A stretch of 6,381 bases of DNA from Veillonellaceae bacterium (GCA_900765165.1 CAAFQR010000145.1:1-6381), one strand, 5' to 3'; counted from the stretch's first letter, positions 1 through 6,123 are shown. Numbers and translations: made by a program. Notes: generated by a model from the sequence alone, not told the origin.

Positions 1-30
1 GATAGCATCCTCCAATTTTCGTTACTTAAT

Positions 31-59
31 ACTATATCATGCACTCTTAAAATTTTCAG
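31..59 (-). promoter_or_regulatory. Candidate leftward promoter for a gene off the left edge
   Basis: Read on the minus strand there is a CTGAAA -35 box (bases 54-59), a 17-base spacer and a TATAGT -10 box (31-36) preceded by TG at the extended -10 position. Just downstream a GGAGG ribosome binding site lies at 9-13. An ATG at 6-8 directly abuts it with no spacing, so the real start codon is probably left of base 1. This suggests a leftward gene beginning outside the window. No protein is visible, so the gene cannot be named. The boxes are seen in the sequence; promoter function is inferred. Confidence 0.4.
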
Positions 60-70
60 TACTGGTCTGA

Positions 71-505
71 ATTCACAGGCCCATTATAGTTGATGTCTTC
101 ACAGAGCCTACAATAAAAGGTCGTTTAGGTGTAAATGCTATGAAGGCTCAGAAGCATTTGTATGATCATATTGTTTATGATTCTACGAATGAAAGAGAGT
201 TTGCTACTGACTTGGATGTTAATAGTAACGTAGCCGTTTATGTGAAATTGCCGGATGGTTTTTATATTTCAACACCAGTTGGACGTTATAATCCGGACTG
301 GGCTATTGCATTTTACAAAGGAACAGTGAAGCATATCTATTTCATAGCCGAAACAAAAGGCTCTATGAATTCGATGCAGTTACGATTGATTGAAGAATCT
401 AAAATACATTGCGCAAGAGAACATTTTAAGGCTATTAGTCATGGTGATGTTGTATATGATGTTGTAGATAGCTATAAGTCATTGTTGGACATTGTAACTA
501 AGTAA
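71..505 (+). pseudogene. res: 3' remnant of a type III restriction enzyme (Res subunit), nuclease domain only
   Basis: The open stretch matches the C-terminal endonuclease domain of type III restriction enzyme Res subunits. From the ATG at 140 it encodes 121 residues and ends at TAA 503-505. A HLYDHIVYDS element is at residues 6-15, followed by NEREFA (17-22), STPVGRYNPDW (44-54) and YFIAETKGS (67-75). D53, E71 and K73 fit the PD-(D/E)xK nuclease centre, so the catalytic residues are present. Intact Res proteins are many times longer, with a DEAD/DEAH helicase core before this domain; that part is absent. The same frame stays open upstream to an in-frame TGA at 68-70, and residues before the ATG still look Res-like, so the homology probably starts before 140. 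The ATG has only a weak AGGTG-like ribosome binding site (127-131). Partner mod and the rest of res are not seen. A deletion remnant is most likely; expression as a free nuclease domain is possible but unproven. Confidence 0.8.
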
Positions 506-533
506 AAATAGGCAGTATAGTAAAGAAATAATG

Positions 534-552
534 TGCGTCATTTCTTGACGCA
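534..552. other. Short inverted repeat before the terminator
   Basis: TGCGTCA (534-540), a TTTCT loop and TGACGCA (546-552) form a perfect 7-bp stem. It sits five bases before the strong terminator hairpin, between the res remnant and the convergent GNAT gene. It has no T-tract of its own. It may be part of a two-hairpin termination region or a leftover from rearrangement. Confidence 0.45.
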
Positions 553-556
553 AGCG

Positions 557-586
557 AAAACCCCTGAGTTGGCCCTCAGGGGTTTT
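557..586. terminator. Bidirectional intrinsic terminator between res remnant and GNAT gene
   Basis: AAAACCCCTGAG (557-568) pairs perfectly with CTCAGGGGTTTT (575-586) around a six-base TTGGCC loop. The stem has 12 bp, with a GC-rich core and a run of T on the 3' side in either reading direction. It lies between two convergent genes, 51 bases after the res stop codon and 23 bases past the GNAT stop codon, as expected for a shared terminator. Confidence 0.9.
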
Positions 587-609
587 CATTTCACAAGTCA
601 TATTCTCTT

Positions 610-1098
610 TTAAAACACAATCCGCATTTGGTACCACACAGCACCGCCGTGTTCGGATTTGTCGGTGACGCCTTCATTGACGAAGCCAAATTTAGCGTAG
701 TAGTGGATGAGTTTTTCTTTGCAGGTGAGCACGACGCCTTTGCGGTGTTGCTTACGGGCGTCGTCGATGGCGCGCTGAAGTAGTTGGCCGGCGTAGCCGT
801 GTTTGCGGTATTCCGGCAAGGTGTTAACGCCGAAGATCATTTGCCAAGCGCCGTTCGGGTTGTGGAGTTTGGCGTCCGCAAACATTTCGTCGGTAAGGTC
901 CGGTTCATCGGTGACGAAGCCGTCTACAAAGGCGATGAGTTTGTCAGTGTCGTCAAAGAGTAGCCAGAAGTGCTGACTGTAGTGGTTGAGTCGATCTTCG
1001 AAGAGTTCTCGCGGCGCTGCTTCGGCAGGCGGGAAGCAGGTGGCTTCAACGGATGTTACAAGGTCAAGATCATCTATAGTTGCTGTGCGAATATGCAT
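610..1098 (-). CDS. GNAT-family N-acetyltransferase
   Basis: A 162-residue cytoplasmic enzyme of the Gcn5-related N-acetyltransferase superfamily, which moves an acetyl group from acetyl-CoA to an amine. The length equals one complete GNAT domain. The acetyl-CoA pyrophosphate loop (motif A) is at residues 95-107, with R98, G101 and A103 fitting the R-x-x-G-x-A pattern after the MIFGVNTLPEY strand. Motif B is at about 130-140 (IHYYAKFGF), where a tyrosine (Y133 or Y134) commonly serves as general acid. The CFPPAEAA segment near residues 21-28 is typical of a Firmicutes subgroup resembling arylalkylamine or serotonin N-acetyltransferases. The substrate cannot be read from sequence. The start is supported by AAGGAG (1106-1111 on the minus strand), seven bases before ATG, and an extended -10 box 34 bases upstream. 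It is a single gene, convergent with the res remnant and divergent from the MATE genes. Confidence 0.9.
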   Translation of the reverse strand: MHIRTATIDDLDLVTSVEATCFPPAEAAPRELFEDRLNHYSQHFWLLFDDTDKLIAFVDGFVTDEPDLTDEMFADAKLHNPNGAWQMIFGVNTLPEYRKHGYAGQLLQRAIDDARKQHRKGVVLTCKEKLIHYYAKFGFVNEGVTDKSEHGGAVWYQMRIVF

Positions 1099-1131
1099 GG
1101 TTTCACTCCTTCAAATTTCGTTATACGGTTC

Positions 1132-1140
1132 ATTATAACA
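1132..1140 (-). promoter_or_regulatory. Extended -10 promoter of the GNAT gene
   Basis: Read on the minus strand this is TGT followed by a perfect TATAAT (1132-1137), an extended -10 element. It lies 34 bases before the GNAT start codon, leaving room for a short leader and the ribosome binding site. No good -35 box is visible at 16-18 bases, which extended -10 promoters tolerate. Confidence 0.6.
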
Positions 1141-1235
1141 CAGATGGACGAGGAGGCAGTTCATTTCAGAAGAAGCGGTGGCGGTTTTGGAATACCCTCA
1201 TAAATAATCTGAATAACGTTAGCCATAAAGGGAGA

Positions 1236-1265
1236 TTGACTTTTATCCGCAAGTACCCCTACAAT
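1236..1265 (+). promoter_or_regulatory. Candidate promoter of the MATE operon
   Basis: TTGACT (1236-1241) and TACAAT (1260-1265) each match the sigma-70 consensus in five of six positions, with an 18-base spacer. Transcription would start near 1272 and give a leader of about 165 bases before the first MATE start codon. A weaker alternative, TTGCTA (1289-1294) with a 17-base spacer and TATATT (1312-1317), lies downstream. Either or both could be used. Confidence 0.5.
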
Positions 1266-1271
1266 AGGCTT

Positions 1272-1416
1272 AGATAGCAGTGTTCGTATTGCTATTTACT
1301 GTATAGTAGTGTATATTAGAGTTTCCGTAGGCCCACACCGCGTTTGGTGTTGGGCCTCTTATGATGGAATAATTGGTATTTTGTCGTGTGCTAGGCTTTG
1401 GACGAGGCACGCTTTT
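1272..1416 (+). promoter_or_regulatory. Structured leader of the first MATE gene
   Basis: The stretch between the candidate promoters and the first MATE gene has three possible hairpins. The first pairs 1272-1280 with 1289-1297 (nine pairs, two or three of them G-U). The second pairs AGGCCCACACC (1329-1339) with GGTGTTGGGCCT (1346-1357), 11 pairs with one bulged T. The third pairs GTGTGC (1386-1391) with GCACGC (1407-1412) and is followed by TTTT. The third is terminator-like but short and with a long loop. No short leader peptide or known riboswitch class is recognised. Structured, perhaps attenuating, is inference. Confidence 0.35.
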
Positions 1417-1437
1417 GAAATGATGGGAGGTGCGGCT

Positions 1438-2790
1438 ATGGCGTCTTCGCGGATGGAAATGCTCGAAGGGCCGTTGGTTGGGCCGCTGTTTAAGCTGGCG
1501 ATACCGGTGGCGCTCATTGGTATTTTGCAGCAGATGTTTAATACGGCGGATATTTTTGTATTGGGCCGTTATGTCGGGGTTACGGCGCTGTCGGCGGTAA
1601 GTAATAATATTCCGATTGTAGGGATTTTGGTGACGCTGTTCATTGGCGTGTCGCTGGGCGCGAATGTTGTTATTGCTCGGTATTTAGGCGGGCGGCGCTA
1701 TAAAGAGGCGTCGGAAGCGATTCACACCACTATATTCTTGGCGCTGCTCGTGGGGCTGTTATTCCTCATCGTCGGTGAGTTTTTCGTGTCGCCCATTATG
1801 GACCACATGGACCTGCCGCCGGAAGTGCGCGGTGATGCGGAATTATATTTGCGGGTGTTCTTATTTGGTATGCCGGGCATGGTGATGTATGACTTTACGG
1901 CGGCGATTTACCGCAGTTACGGCAATGTGCGGACGCCGCTGATCATGCTGCTGTTGGCCAGTGTGTTCAATATGATTGCCGATTTGCTGGTGGTGTATTG
2001 GGGCTGGGGCCTGCTGGGCGTGGTGAGCACGACGGTGATGGCCAATTACATTAGCTCCGGGCTGCTGCTGAGCATGCTGCGCTGGTATGGGCACGGGGTT
2101 CTGCATATTTTCCCAGGCGCGATTCGTTTGAACGGCGCCGATGTGAAGGAGATTTTGCGCATCGGCATTCCGGCCGGGATTCAGGGCATGGTGTTCAACT
2201 TGGCCAATATGATTATCCAGTCCGCCATTAATAGTCACGGTACGGAGTCCATGGCGGCGTCCGGCGCGGCGCTTATCTTGGAGCTGAATACGTATCCGTT
2301 CCTCATTGCGTTCGGCCAGGCCATTACGACGTTTACGGGTCAGAATTGTGGTGCTGGAAATGAAAAGCGTTGCTACGAGGTCGCTCGGTATGGATTCCTG
2401 CTAAATTTCGGGTTCATCACGGCGTTGTCCATTGTGGCTATCTTGATAGCGCGGCCGTTTTTGCGGCTCTTTGGCCTCGATGAGGCAGCGGTTGAGCTGG
2501 GCGTGCTTCGTATTTATATGATCGTCGGGTTTTATTTCCTCTGCGCCGTTTACGAAAGTTTGTCGGCGTCCATGCGTGGCTTCGGGAATTCCATGGCACC
2601 GGCTATTGCCATGACTATTGGCATTTGCGGTACTCGTTTGCTGTGGCTCGCTACGGCGTATAAAGCCAATCCGACGTTTTTGATGATCATGTGGTGTTAT
2701 CCGGTAAGCTGGATAACGGCCAATGTGCTGGTGGTGATTATGTTCTTGCATATGCGGAACAAGAGAAAGCGTGAACAGTTCCAGCATTGA
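1438..2790 (+). CDS. MATE-family multidrug efflux transporter, copy 1
   Basis: A 450-residue integral inner-membrane protein of the MATE (multidrug and toxic compound extrusion) family, which exports organic cations and other toxic compounds in exchange for Na+ or H+. The length and the repeated hydrophobic segments fit the usual 12 helices in two six-helix halves. Family features are P23 and D38 in the first helix region (FNTADIFVLG), the RYLGG turn (81-85) after helix 2, and the second-half motif GQNCGAGN (301-308). The start chosen is ATG 1438, preceded by GGGAGG (1425-1430) with seven bases between. The frame is open back to a GTG at 1309, but those 43 residues are not MATE-like and cover the leader. 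Two family-conserved spots differ from copy 2: S55 for Gly, and C304 for Tyr in the GQNxGAG motif. The substrate cannot be told. It is followed after 87 bases by a second MATE gene, probably in one operon. Confidence 0.93.
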   Translation: MASSRMEMLEGPLVGPLFKLAIPVALIGILQQMFNTADIFVLGRYVGVTALSAVSNNIPIVGILVTLFIGVSLGANVVIARYLGGRRYKEASEAIHTTIFLALLVGLLFLIVGEFFVSPIMDHMDLPPEVRGDAELYLRVFLFGMPGMVMYDFTAAIYRSYGNVRTPLIMLLLASVFNMIADLLVVYWGWGLLGVVSTTVMANYISSGLLLSMLRWYGHGVLHIFPGAIRLNGADVKEILRIGIPAGIQGMVFNLANMIIQSAINSHGTESMAASGAALILELNTYPFLIAFGQAITTFTGQNCGAGNEKRCYEVARYGFLLNFGFITALSIVAILIARPFLRLFGLDEAAVELGVLRIYMIVGFYFLCAVYESLSASMRGFGNSMAPAIAMTIGICGTRLLWLATAYKANPTFLMIMWCYPVSWITANVLVVIMFLHMRNKRKREQFQH

Positions 2791-2800
2791 TGAGTCTTTT

Positions 2801-2813
2801 TGCTAGGCTTGGG
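2801..2813 (+). repeat. Upstream duplication block before copy 2
   Basis: TGCTAGGCTTGGG here matches TGCTAGGCTTTGG at 1389-1401 in 12 of 13 positions. The two blocks lie 77 and 49 bases before their MATE start codons. It suggests that the duplicated unit included part of the leader, with about 28 extra bases in the second spacer. Confidence 0.5.
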
Positions 2814-2877
2814 CTTCTTGCAGTCTGGCTTGCGGCAATGGTGTAGTGATGGTTTAGAACCGATGGGAGGGGCGCCC

Positions 2878-4224
2878 ATGGCATCTTCAAGGGTAGAAAT
2901 GCTTCAAGGACCTTTGGTGGGTCCGTTATTTAAGCTGGCCATACCGGTGGCGCTCATCGGTATTTTGCAGCAGATGTTCAATACGGCGGATATTTTCGTG
3001 CTAGGCCGTTATGTAGGTGGCACGGCGTTATCTGCCGTTGGTAATAATATGCCCATTATAGGGGTTCTGGTGACGCTGTTTATCGGCATTTCCTTAGGTG
3101 CTAATGTGGTGATCGCTCGGTATTTAGGTGGCCGGCATTATAAAGAAGCCTCGGAAGCGATTCACACGACGATTTTGTTGGCGCTCTTTGTCGGGTTGTT
3201 GTTCCTCGTCGTTGGTGAGCTTCTTGTTACGCCCCTTATGGAGCATATGGGTGTGCCGTTAGAAGTTCGCGATGATGCGGCGTTGTATTTGCGCGTATTT
3301 TTGCTGGGCATGCCGGGTATGGTGATGTATGATTTCACAGCGGCCATTTACCGTAGTTATGGCAATGTGCGCATGCCTCTGATTATGTTGTTCTTAGCCA
3401 GTGTTTTCAATATGATCGCCGATTTGCTGGTGGTCTATTGGGGCTGGGGACTGCTGGGTGTGGTGAGCACGACTGTGCTGGCCAATTACTTGTGCTCCGG
3501 GCTGCTGTTATATATGCTTCGTTGGCACGGTCACGGGGTTCTTCATATTTTCTTCGGCGCGATTCATTGGAATTGGGCGGATGTGAAGGAAATTTTACGC
3601 ATTGGCGTTCCTGCCGGCGTGCAGGGCATGGTGTTCAATTTAGCCAATGTCATTATCCAGTATGCCATTAACAGCCAAGGTGCTGAGGCCATGGCGGCTA
3701 CAGGCGTGACGTTAATCTTTGAATTTAACACGTATCCTTTTGTCATCGCCTTTGGGCAAGCCATTACCACCTTTACGGGGCAGAATTATGGCGCCGGCAA
3801 TGAAAAGCGTTGCTATGACGTGGTGCGATATGGGACGCTGCTGTCCATTGGCTTTATCGTGGTGTTGTCGCTGATTGCCGTTTTGTTGGCGCAGCCATTC
3901 CTGCAGTTCTTGGACCTTGATGAGCTAACGATTGCGTATGGCGTGGACCGGGTGTATATGACCATTGGGCTCTATTTCCTGTGTTGCGTCTATGAAAGCC
4001 TGTCCGCATCCATGCGTGGCTTTGGGTATTCGATGGCGCCGGCCATTGCTATGACCATTGGTATTTGTGGCTCACGGTTCTTGTGGCTTGGGACCCTTTA
4101 TGAGGCGGAGCCGACCTTTCATATGATCATGCTGATGTATCCCGTTAGTTGGTTGGTGGCGGATGTGTTCATAGGGGCTATGTTTTTCTATATGAGAAAT
4201 AAGAGAAAATATGCGAGCGTATAA
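2878..4224 (+). CDS. MATE-family multidrug efflux transporter, copy 2
   Basis: A 448-residue inner-membrane MATE transporter, paralogous to the gene just upstream and colinear with it residue for residue. It keeps P23, D38, the RYLGG turn (81-85) and GQNYGAGN (301-308), here with the more typical Tyr. The start is ATG 2878 with GGGAGG at 2865-2870. The frame stays open upstream to 2800, but the homology to copy 1 and the ribosome binding site support 2878. The first 311 residues are about 85% identical to copy 1; the last 139 only about 64%, with changes concentrated in the last helices, except for a conserved SASMRGFG-to-GICG block. Several changes add bulky aromatics (S212Y, L231W, G233W, S262Y relative to copy 1), which may change the substrate range. 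There is no clear promoter in the 87-base gap, so co-transcription is likely. It ends in a strong terminator. Confidence 0.93.
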   Translation: MASSRVEMLQGPLVGPLFKLAIPVALIGILQQMFNTADIFVLGRYVGGTALSAVGNNMPIIGVLVTLFIGISLGANVVIARYLGGRHYKEASEAIHTTILLALFVGLLFLVVGELLVTPLMEHMGVPLEVRDDAALYLRVFLLGMPGMVMYDFTAAIYRSYGNVRMPLIMLFLASVFNMIADLLVVYWGWGLLGVVSTTVLANYLCSGLLLYMLRWHGHGVLHIFFGAIHWNWADVKEILRIGVPAGVQGMVFNLANVIIQYAINSQGAEAMAATGVTLIFEFNTYPFVIAFGQAITTFTGQNYGAGNEKRCYDVVRYGTLLSIGFIVVLSLIAVLLAQPFLQFLDLDELTIAYGVDRVYMTIGLYFLCCVYESLSASMRGFGYSMAPAIAMTIGICGSRFLWLGTLYEAEPTFHMIMLMYPVSWLVADVFIGAMFFYMRNKRKYASV

Positions 4225-4238
4225 TATTGATGAAGTTT

Positions 4239-4271
4239 GGCCAGTTAGCCTTTGGGTTAACTGGCCTTTTT
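4239..4271 (+). terminator. Intrinsic terminator of the MATE operon
   Basis: GGCCAGTTAGCC (4239-4250) pairs with GGTTAACTGGCC (4255-4266), 12 pairs with one G-U, around a TTTG loop and followed by TTTTT (4267-4271). It lies 15 bases after the copy 2 stop codon. Confidence 0.93.
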
Positions 4272-4442
4272 GTATATTGTTTGGATAATATTGTCTTACA
4301 TTTTATATAAGTGTTAAATTATAGGGATAGTATATTATCTATTGTTTGTAATCTGATTTCATGTAATAATAAGAGTAAACTGACTTATGTGCTTGTAGTT
4401 TTGTTGTATTTGGGGTTTATAACAAGAAACGGGGTAGTTAAT

Positions 4443-5156
4443 ATGGTCGATTATCCGATTAGGAGAGTTTTCTGTTGTGAAGAGTTGTTCCGTTTGAATA
4501 AGAAGGATTTAAAGCTTACTGATGACATGTATTTTGTAGATCTTGATAATACATGTATTCCGGGGGTTATATATCGGTATGAAGATTATGATCTGTATTT
4601 TATTAGAAGTAAGGCAGAATTTTTAAGAACTTTAAAGTCAAAGCTTTATACTCTTTCTCGTTGTGGTTATATTAGTGCTAAAGAATCTGAGATTGATCAA
4701 TATTTGATTAAAGTGGAAAAAGAGTGCATTATCCCGATTACTTATTCTAACATTCAGGTTTATACAGGAGATATTTTGCGATTTATTTTTGCAGCCCTTA
4801 ATCACAATGAAGATTACAAGGTATTTAATGAGGACTTTTTAGATTTATTAGATAGGTTTAGTCGTGATGTTGTATCGCCGACTTCCTCTGAATCAACGTA
4901 TTATGACCATAGATCTTTAGAAACAAAATGGACCGCTGGTGGATATCATTGTTCAAAAAGCATTCCGGCGCATGAACGGGTGCAGGTGTTGGTGAGTTTA
5001 TATCAGAAAGATCCACAATATTATAGCGTTATAGATTTTTGTTCTTATTGTGGTTGGAATGATGGAAAATATCCTGGTAAAAAAGACATCAATAGACGCC
5101 GGTGGCAAGACTATTACGCTTTTAAGAATTATGTAAGTATGATAAATAGTAGATGA
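4443..5156 (+). CDS. Protein of unknown function (237 residues)
   Basis: I do not recognise this protein. From ATG 4443 it has 237 residues, looks soluble, and is rich in Tyr, Asp and Lys. Visible features are a Cys-Cys pair (C11-C12), a VDLDNT segment (32-37), a single CxxC (C200-C203) in a basic, aromatic C-terminal region (GKKDINRRRWQDYYAF), and no signal peptide. VDLDNT resembles HAD phosphatase motif I (DxDxT), but the later HAD motifs are not evident, so I do not call it one. The frame is open 44 codons further, to a GTG at 4311. That extension holds a hydrophobic run (LTYVLVVLLYLGFI) but has no ribosome binding site. ATG 4443 has GGGG eight bases before it, a weak signal, so the start is uncertain; with the longer form the protein would be membrane-anchored. 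The gene is markedly more AT-rich than the MATE genes next to it, which suggests recent acquisition or a lineage-specific gene. No clear promoter or terminator of its own is seen. Confidence 0.65.
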   Translation: MVDYPIRRVFCCEELFRLNKKDLKLTDDMYFVDLDNTCIPGVIYRYEDYDLYFIRSKAEFLRTLKSKLYTLSRCGYISAKESEIDQYLIKVEKECIIPITYSNIQVYTGDILRFIFAALNHNEDYKVFNEDFLDLLDRFSRDVVSPTSSESTYYDHRSLETKWTAGGYHCSKSIPAHERVQVLVSLYQKDPQYYSVIDFCSYCGWNDGKYPGKKDINRRRWQDYYAFKNYVSMINSR

Positions 5157-5324
5157 TCACTAGTTTACTTAGCGGGTGCTTTTGCATTTTACTCATATGG
5201 AAACCACTACTAGGTACTTTTATGTAATATAGTAACCGATAACAACAAATAGGCTCTCAAAAGGACTAATGTGTGCTACCATGAAACTATAATGTGTTGT
5301 AGTGTGAAAGGATGTGTTCTTTCA

Positions 5325-5879
5325 ATGAAAAAGCATGCATGGTTATTAATGGTGCCCGTTTTCTTGGCAGGTGTGTATACGTCATCGGTAGATGCGAGTT
5401 GGTTGAGTAAGCAGCTAGAGAAGTTGGATAAGATAAGTCAAAGTACAATTACGACTGACTCGAATGGTACTATGACATATCCGGCACAAACAAATCGTTG
5501 GGTAAAGATTGCAGAGAATAAATACTACACAACGTATGCTGATTCTAGAAATTTAAAGGCTTATGGTACTGCGCAGAATCGAGAAGTTGATGGATATTTT
5601 AAACGAGTGTATACGCCGATTGGCTCTCAAGCATTAGGCAATGGTAGTGATGGTAGAGTAAAGCCTGATGTTATAACGTATTGCATTTATAAAAGAGAGT
5701 TTTATGTACATTCCTTTAGCAATGTTAAATCTGCTTATTATTATGATGTTCACAACAATCTAATCTATGAAGGCGCATTAGAAGATTTCCCTCATCCTTA
5801 TGGGGGTAACTATATTCCTGACAGTGAGACTGAACAGCTTAAAGACACTCTCTTCCGCATGTTCGGCTGGGATTATTAA
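5325..5879 (+). CDS. Small secreted protein, Adhesin_E-like
   Basis: A 184-residue exported protein. Residues 1-24 form a typical Sec signal peptide: MKKH, then a hydrophobic core to about residue 18, and a V-D-A site before S25-W26. No lipobox cysteine is present, so it should be released to the periplasm or surface rather than lipid-anchored. After a short amphipathic stretch (26-38) and a Ser/Thr-rich linker, the domain begins at about residue 58 (RWVKIAENKYYTTYADS) and continues with GYFKRVYTP and a C-terminal YYYDVHNNLIYEG strand. This W...YY..Y.D pattern recalls small beta-rich Adhesin_E-like (surface-adhesin protein E) domains common in Negativicutes and Proteobacteria; I judge this from memory of the family. 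Function is unknown. ATG 5325 is chosen because it gives a clean signal peptide. AAAGGA (5307-5312) lies 12 bases upstream, rather far. A TATAAT at 5288-5293 could be its -10 box, without a clear -35. It ends in its own terminator. Confidence 0.75.
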   Translation: MKKHAWLLMVPVFLAGVYTSSVDASWLSKQLEKLDKISQSTITTDSNGTMTYPAQTNRWVKIAENKYYTTYADSRNLKAYGTAQNREVDGYFKRVYTPIGSQALGNGSDGRVKPDVITYCIYKREFYVHSFSNVKSAYYYDVHNNLIYEGALEDFPHPYGGNYIPDSETEQLKDTLFRMFGWDY

Positions 5880-5899
5880 TAGTAAATCATAGTACACGT

Positions 5900-5928
5900 A
5901 AGCCACTTCCTCCGGGAGGTGGCTTTTC
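5900..5928 (+). terminator. Intrinsic terminator after the secreted protein gene
   Basis: AAGCCACTTCC (5900-5910) pairs with GGAGGTGGCTT (5915-5925), with one G-U pair, around a TCCG loop and followed by TT, then C. It starts 21 bases after the stop codon. The tetraloop and GC-rich stem make it stable although the T-tract is short. Confidence 0.88.
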
Positions 5929-6037
5929 TGCTTCATAATAATAATTTTTCTGTTAAAGTATAAAGAATAAAATAAAACGTATAAATATTTATTGTATTTT
6001 TTTATCAATCAAATCAAAAATACCCAATCTAAGTTAG

Positions 6038-6079
6038 AAGGCGTAGGTATAATGCTTATTAGGCATTCCCCTATGCCTT
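6038..6079. other. Long imperfect hairpin in the intergenic region
   Basis: AAGGCGTAGG (6038-6047) pairs with CCTATGCCTT (6070-6079), with one G-U pair. Inside it AATGC (6051-6055) pairs with GCATT (6063-6067). A competing inner pairing, AGGCAT (6061-6066) with ATGCCT (6073-6078), is also possible. A TATAAT sits inside the left arm (6048-6053) without a visible -35. The 3' side is followed by TTATTTC, so it could be a weak terminator or a small RNA. Confidence 0.45.
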
Positions 6080-6111
6080 TATTTCATTTGTTGAGGTTTA
6101 ATACACTCTAT

Positions 6112-6123
6112 TTTCTATAGAAA
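6112..6123. promoter_or_regulatory. Palindrome just upstream of the DASS promoter (possible operator)
   Basis: TTTCTATAGAAA is a perfect 12-bp inverted repeat ending four bases before the -35 box. The position suits an activator or repressor site. Which regulator would bind is unknown. Confidence 0.4.

Larger units (their letters stand above)
1389..4233 (+). repeat. Tandem duplication of a MATE gene unit (about 1.4 kb per unit)
   Basis: Two direct repeats of about 1.4 kb, roughly 1389-2800 and 2801-4233. The left edge is marked by TGCTAGGCTT blocks (1389 and 2801). The ribosome binding sites share ATGGGAGG at the same distance from ATG, and the right edge is marked by ATTGATGA (2786-2793 and 4226-4233). 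The two proteins align without a gap. By my count they differ at about 98 of 448 positions (about 78% identity). Synonymous changes are plentiful, so the duplication is not recent. Confidence 0.85.

Noticed and set aside
970..1277. Two short plus-strand frames over the GNAT gene start
   Set aside because: They are shadows of the GNAT gene and its promoter region, without a ribosome binding site or recognisable protein.
1309..1437. N-terminal extension of MATE copy 1 from GTG 1309
   Set aside because: The 43 residues are not MATE-like, cover a hairpin leader, and ATG 1438 has a well-spaced GGGAGG shared with copy 2.
1861..2787. Long minus-strand frames within the MATE genes
   Set aside because: Antisense shadows of membrane-protein codon use; low-complexity His/Gln-rich translations with no family resemblance.
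2800..2877. N-terminal extension of MATE copy 2
   Set aside because: It does not match copy 1 as protein, and the shared ribosome binding site points to ATG 2878.
2870..2877. GGGCGCCC palindrome between ribosome binding site and ATG of MATE copy 2
   Set aside because: A self-complementary 8-mer without a loop cannot fold as a useful hairpin; probably chance.
4536..4553. VDLDNT in the unknown protein as a HAD-phosphatase active site
   Set aside because: Only motif I resembles HAD; no clear motif III lysine or motif IV acidic pair follows, and the segment after it lacks the usual pattern.
5271..5324. N-terminal extension of the secreted protein
   Set aside because: It would place extra residues with four cysteines before a clean signal peptide; it also covers a TATAAT and the likely ribosome binding site.
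5778..6008. Minus-strand 76-codon frame
   Set aside because: It runs through the terminator at 5900-5928 and the end of the secreted protein gene; no ribosome binding site or homology is apparent.
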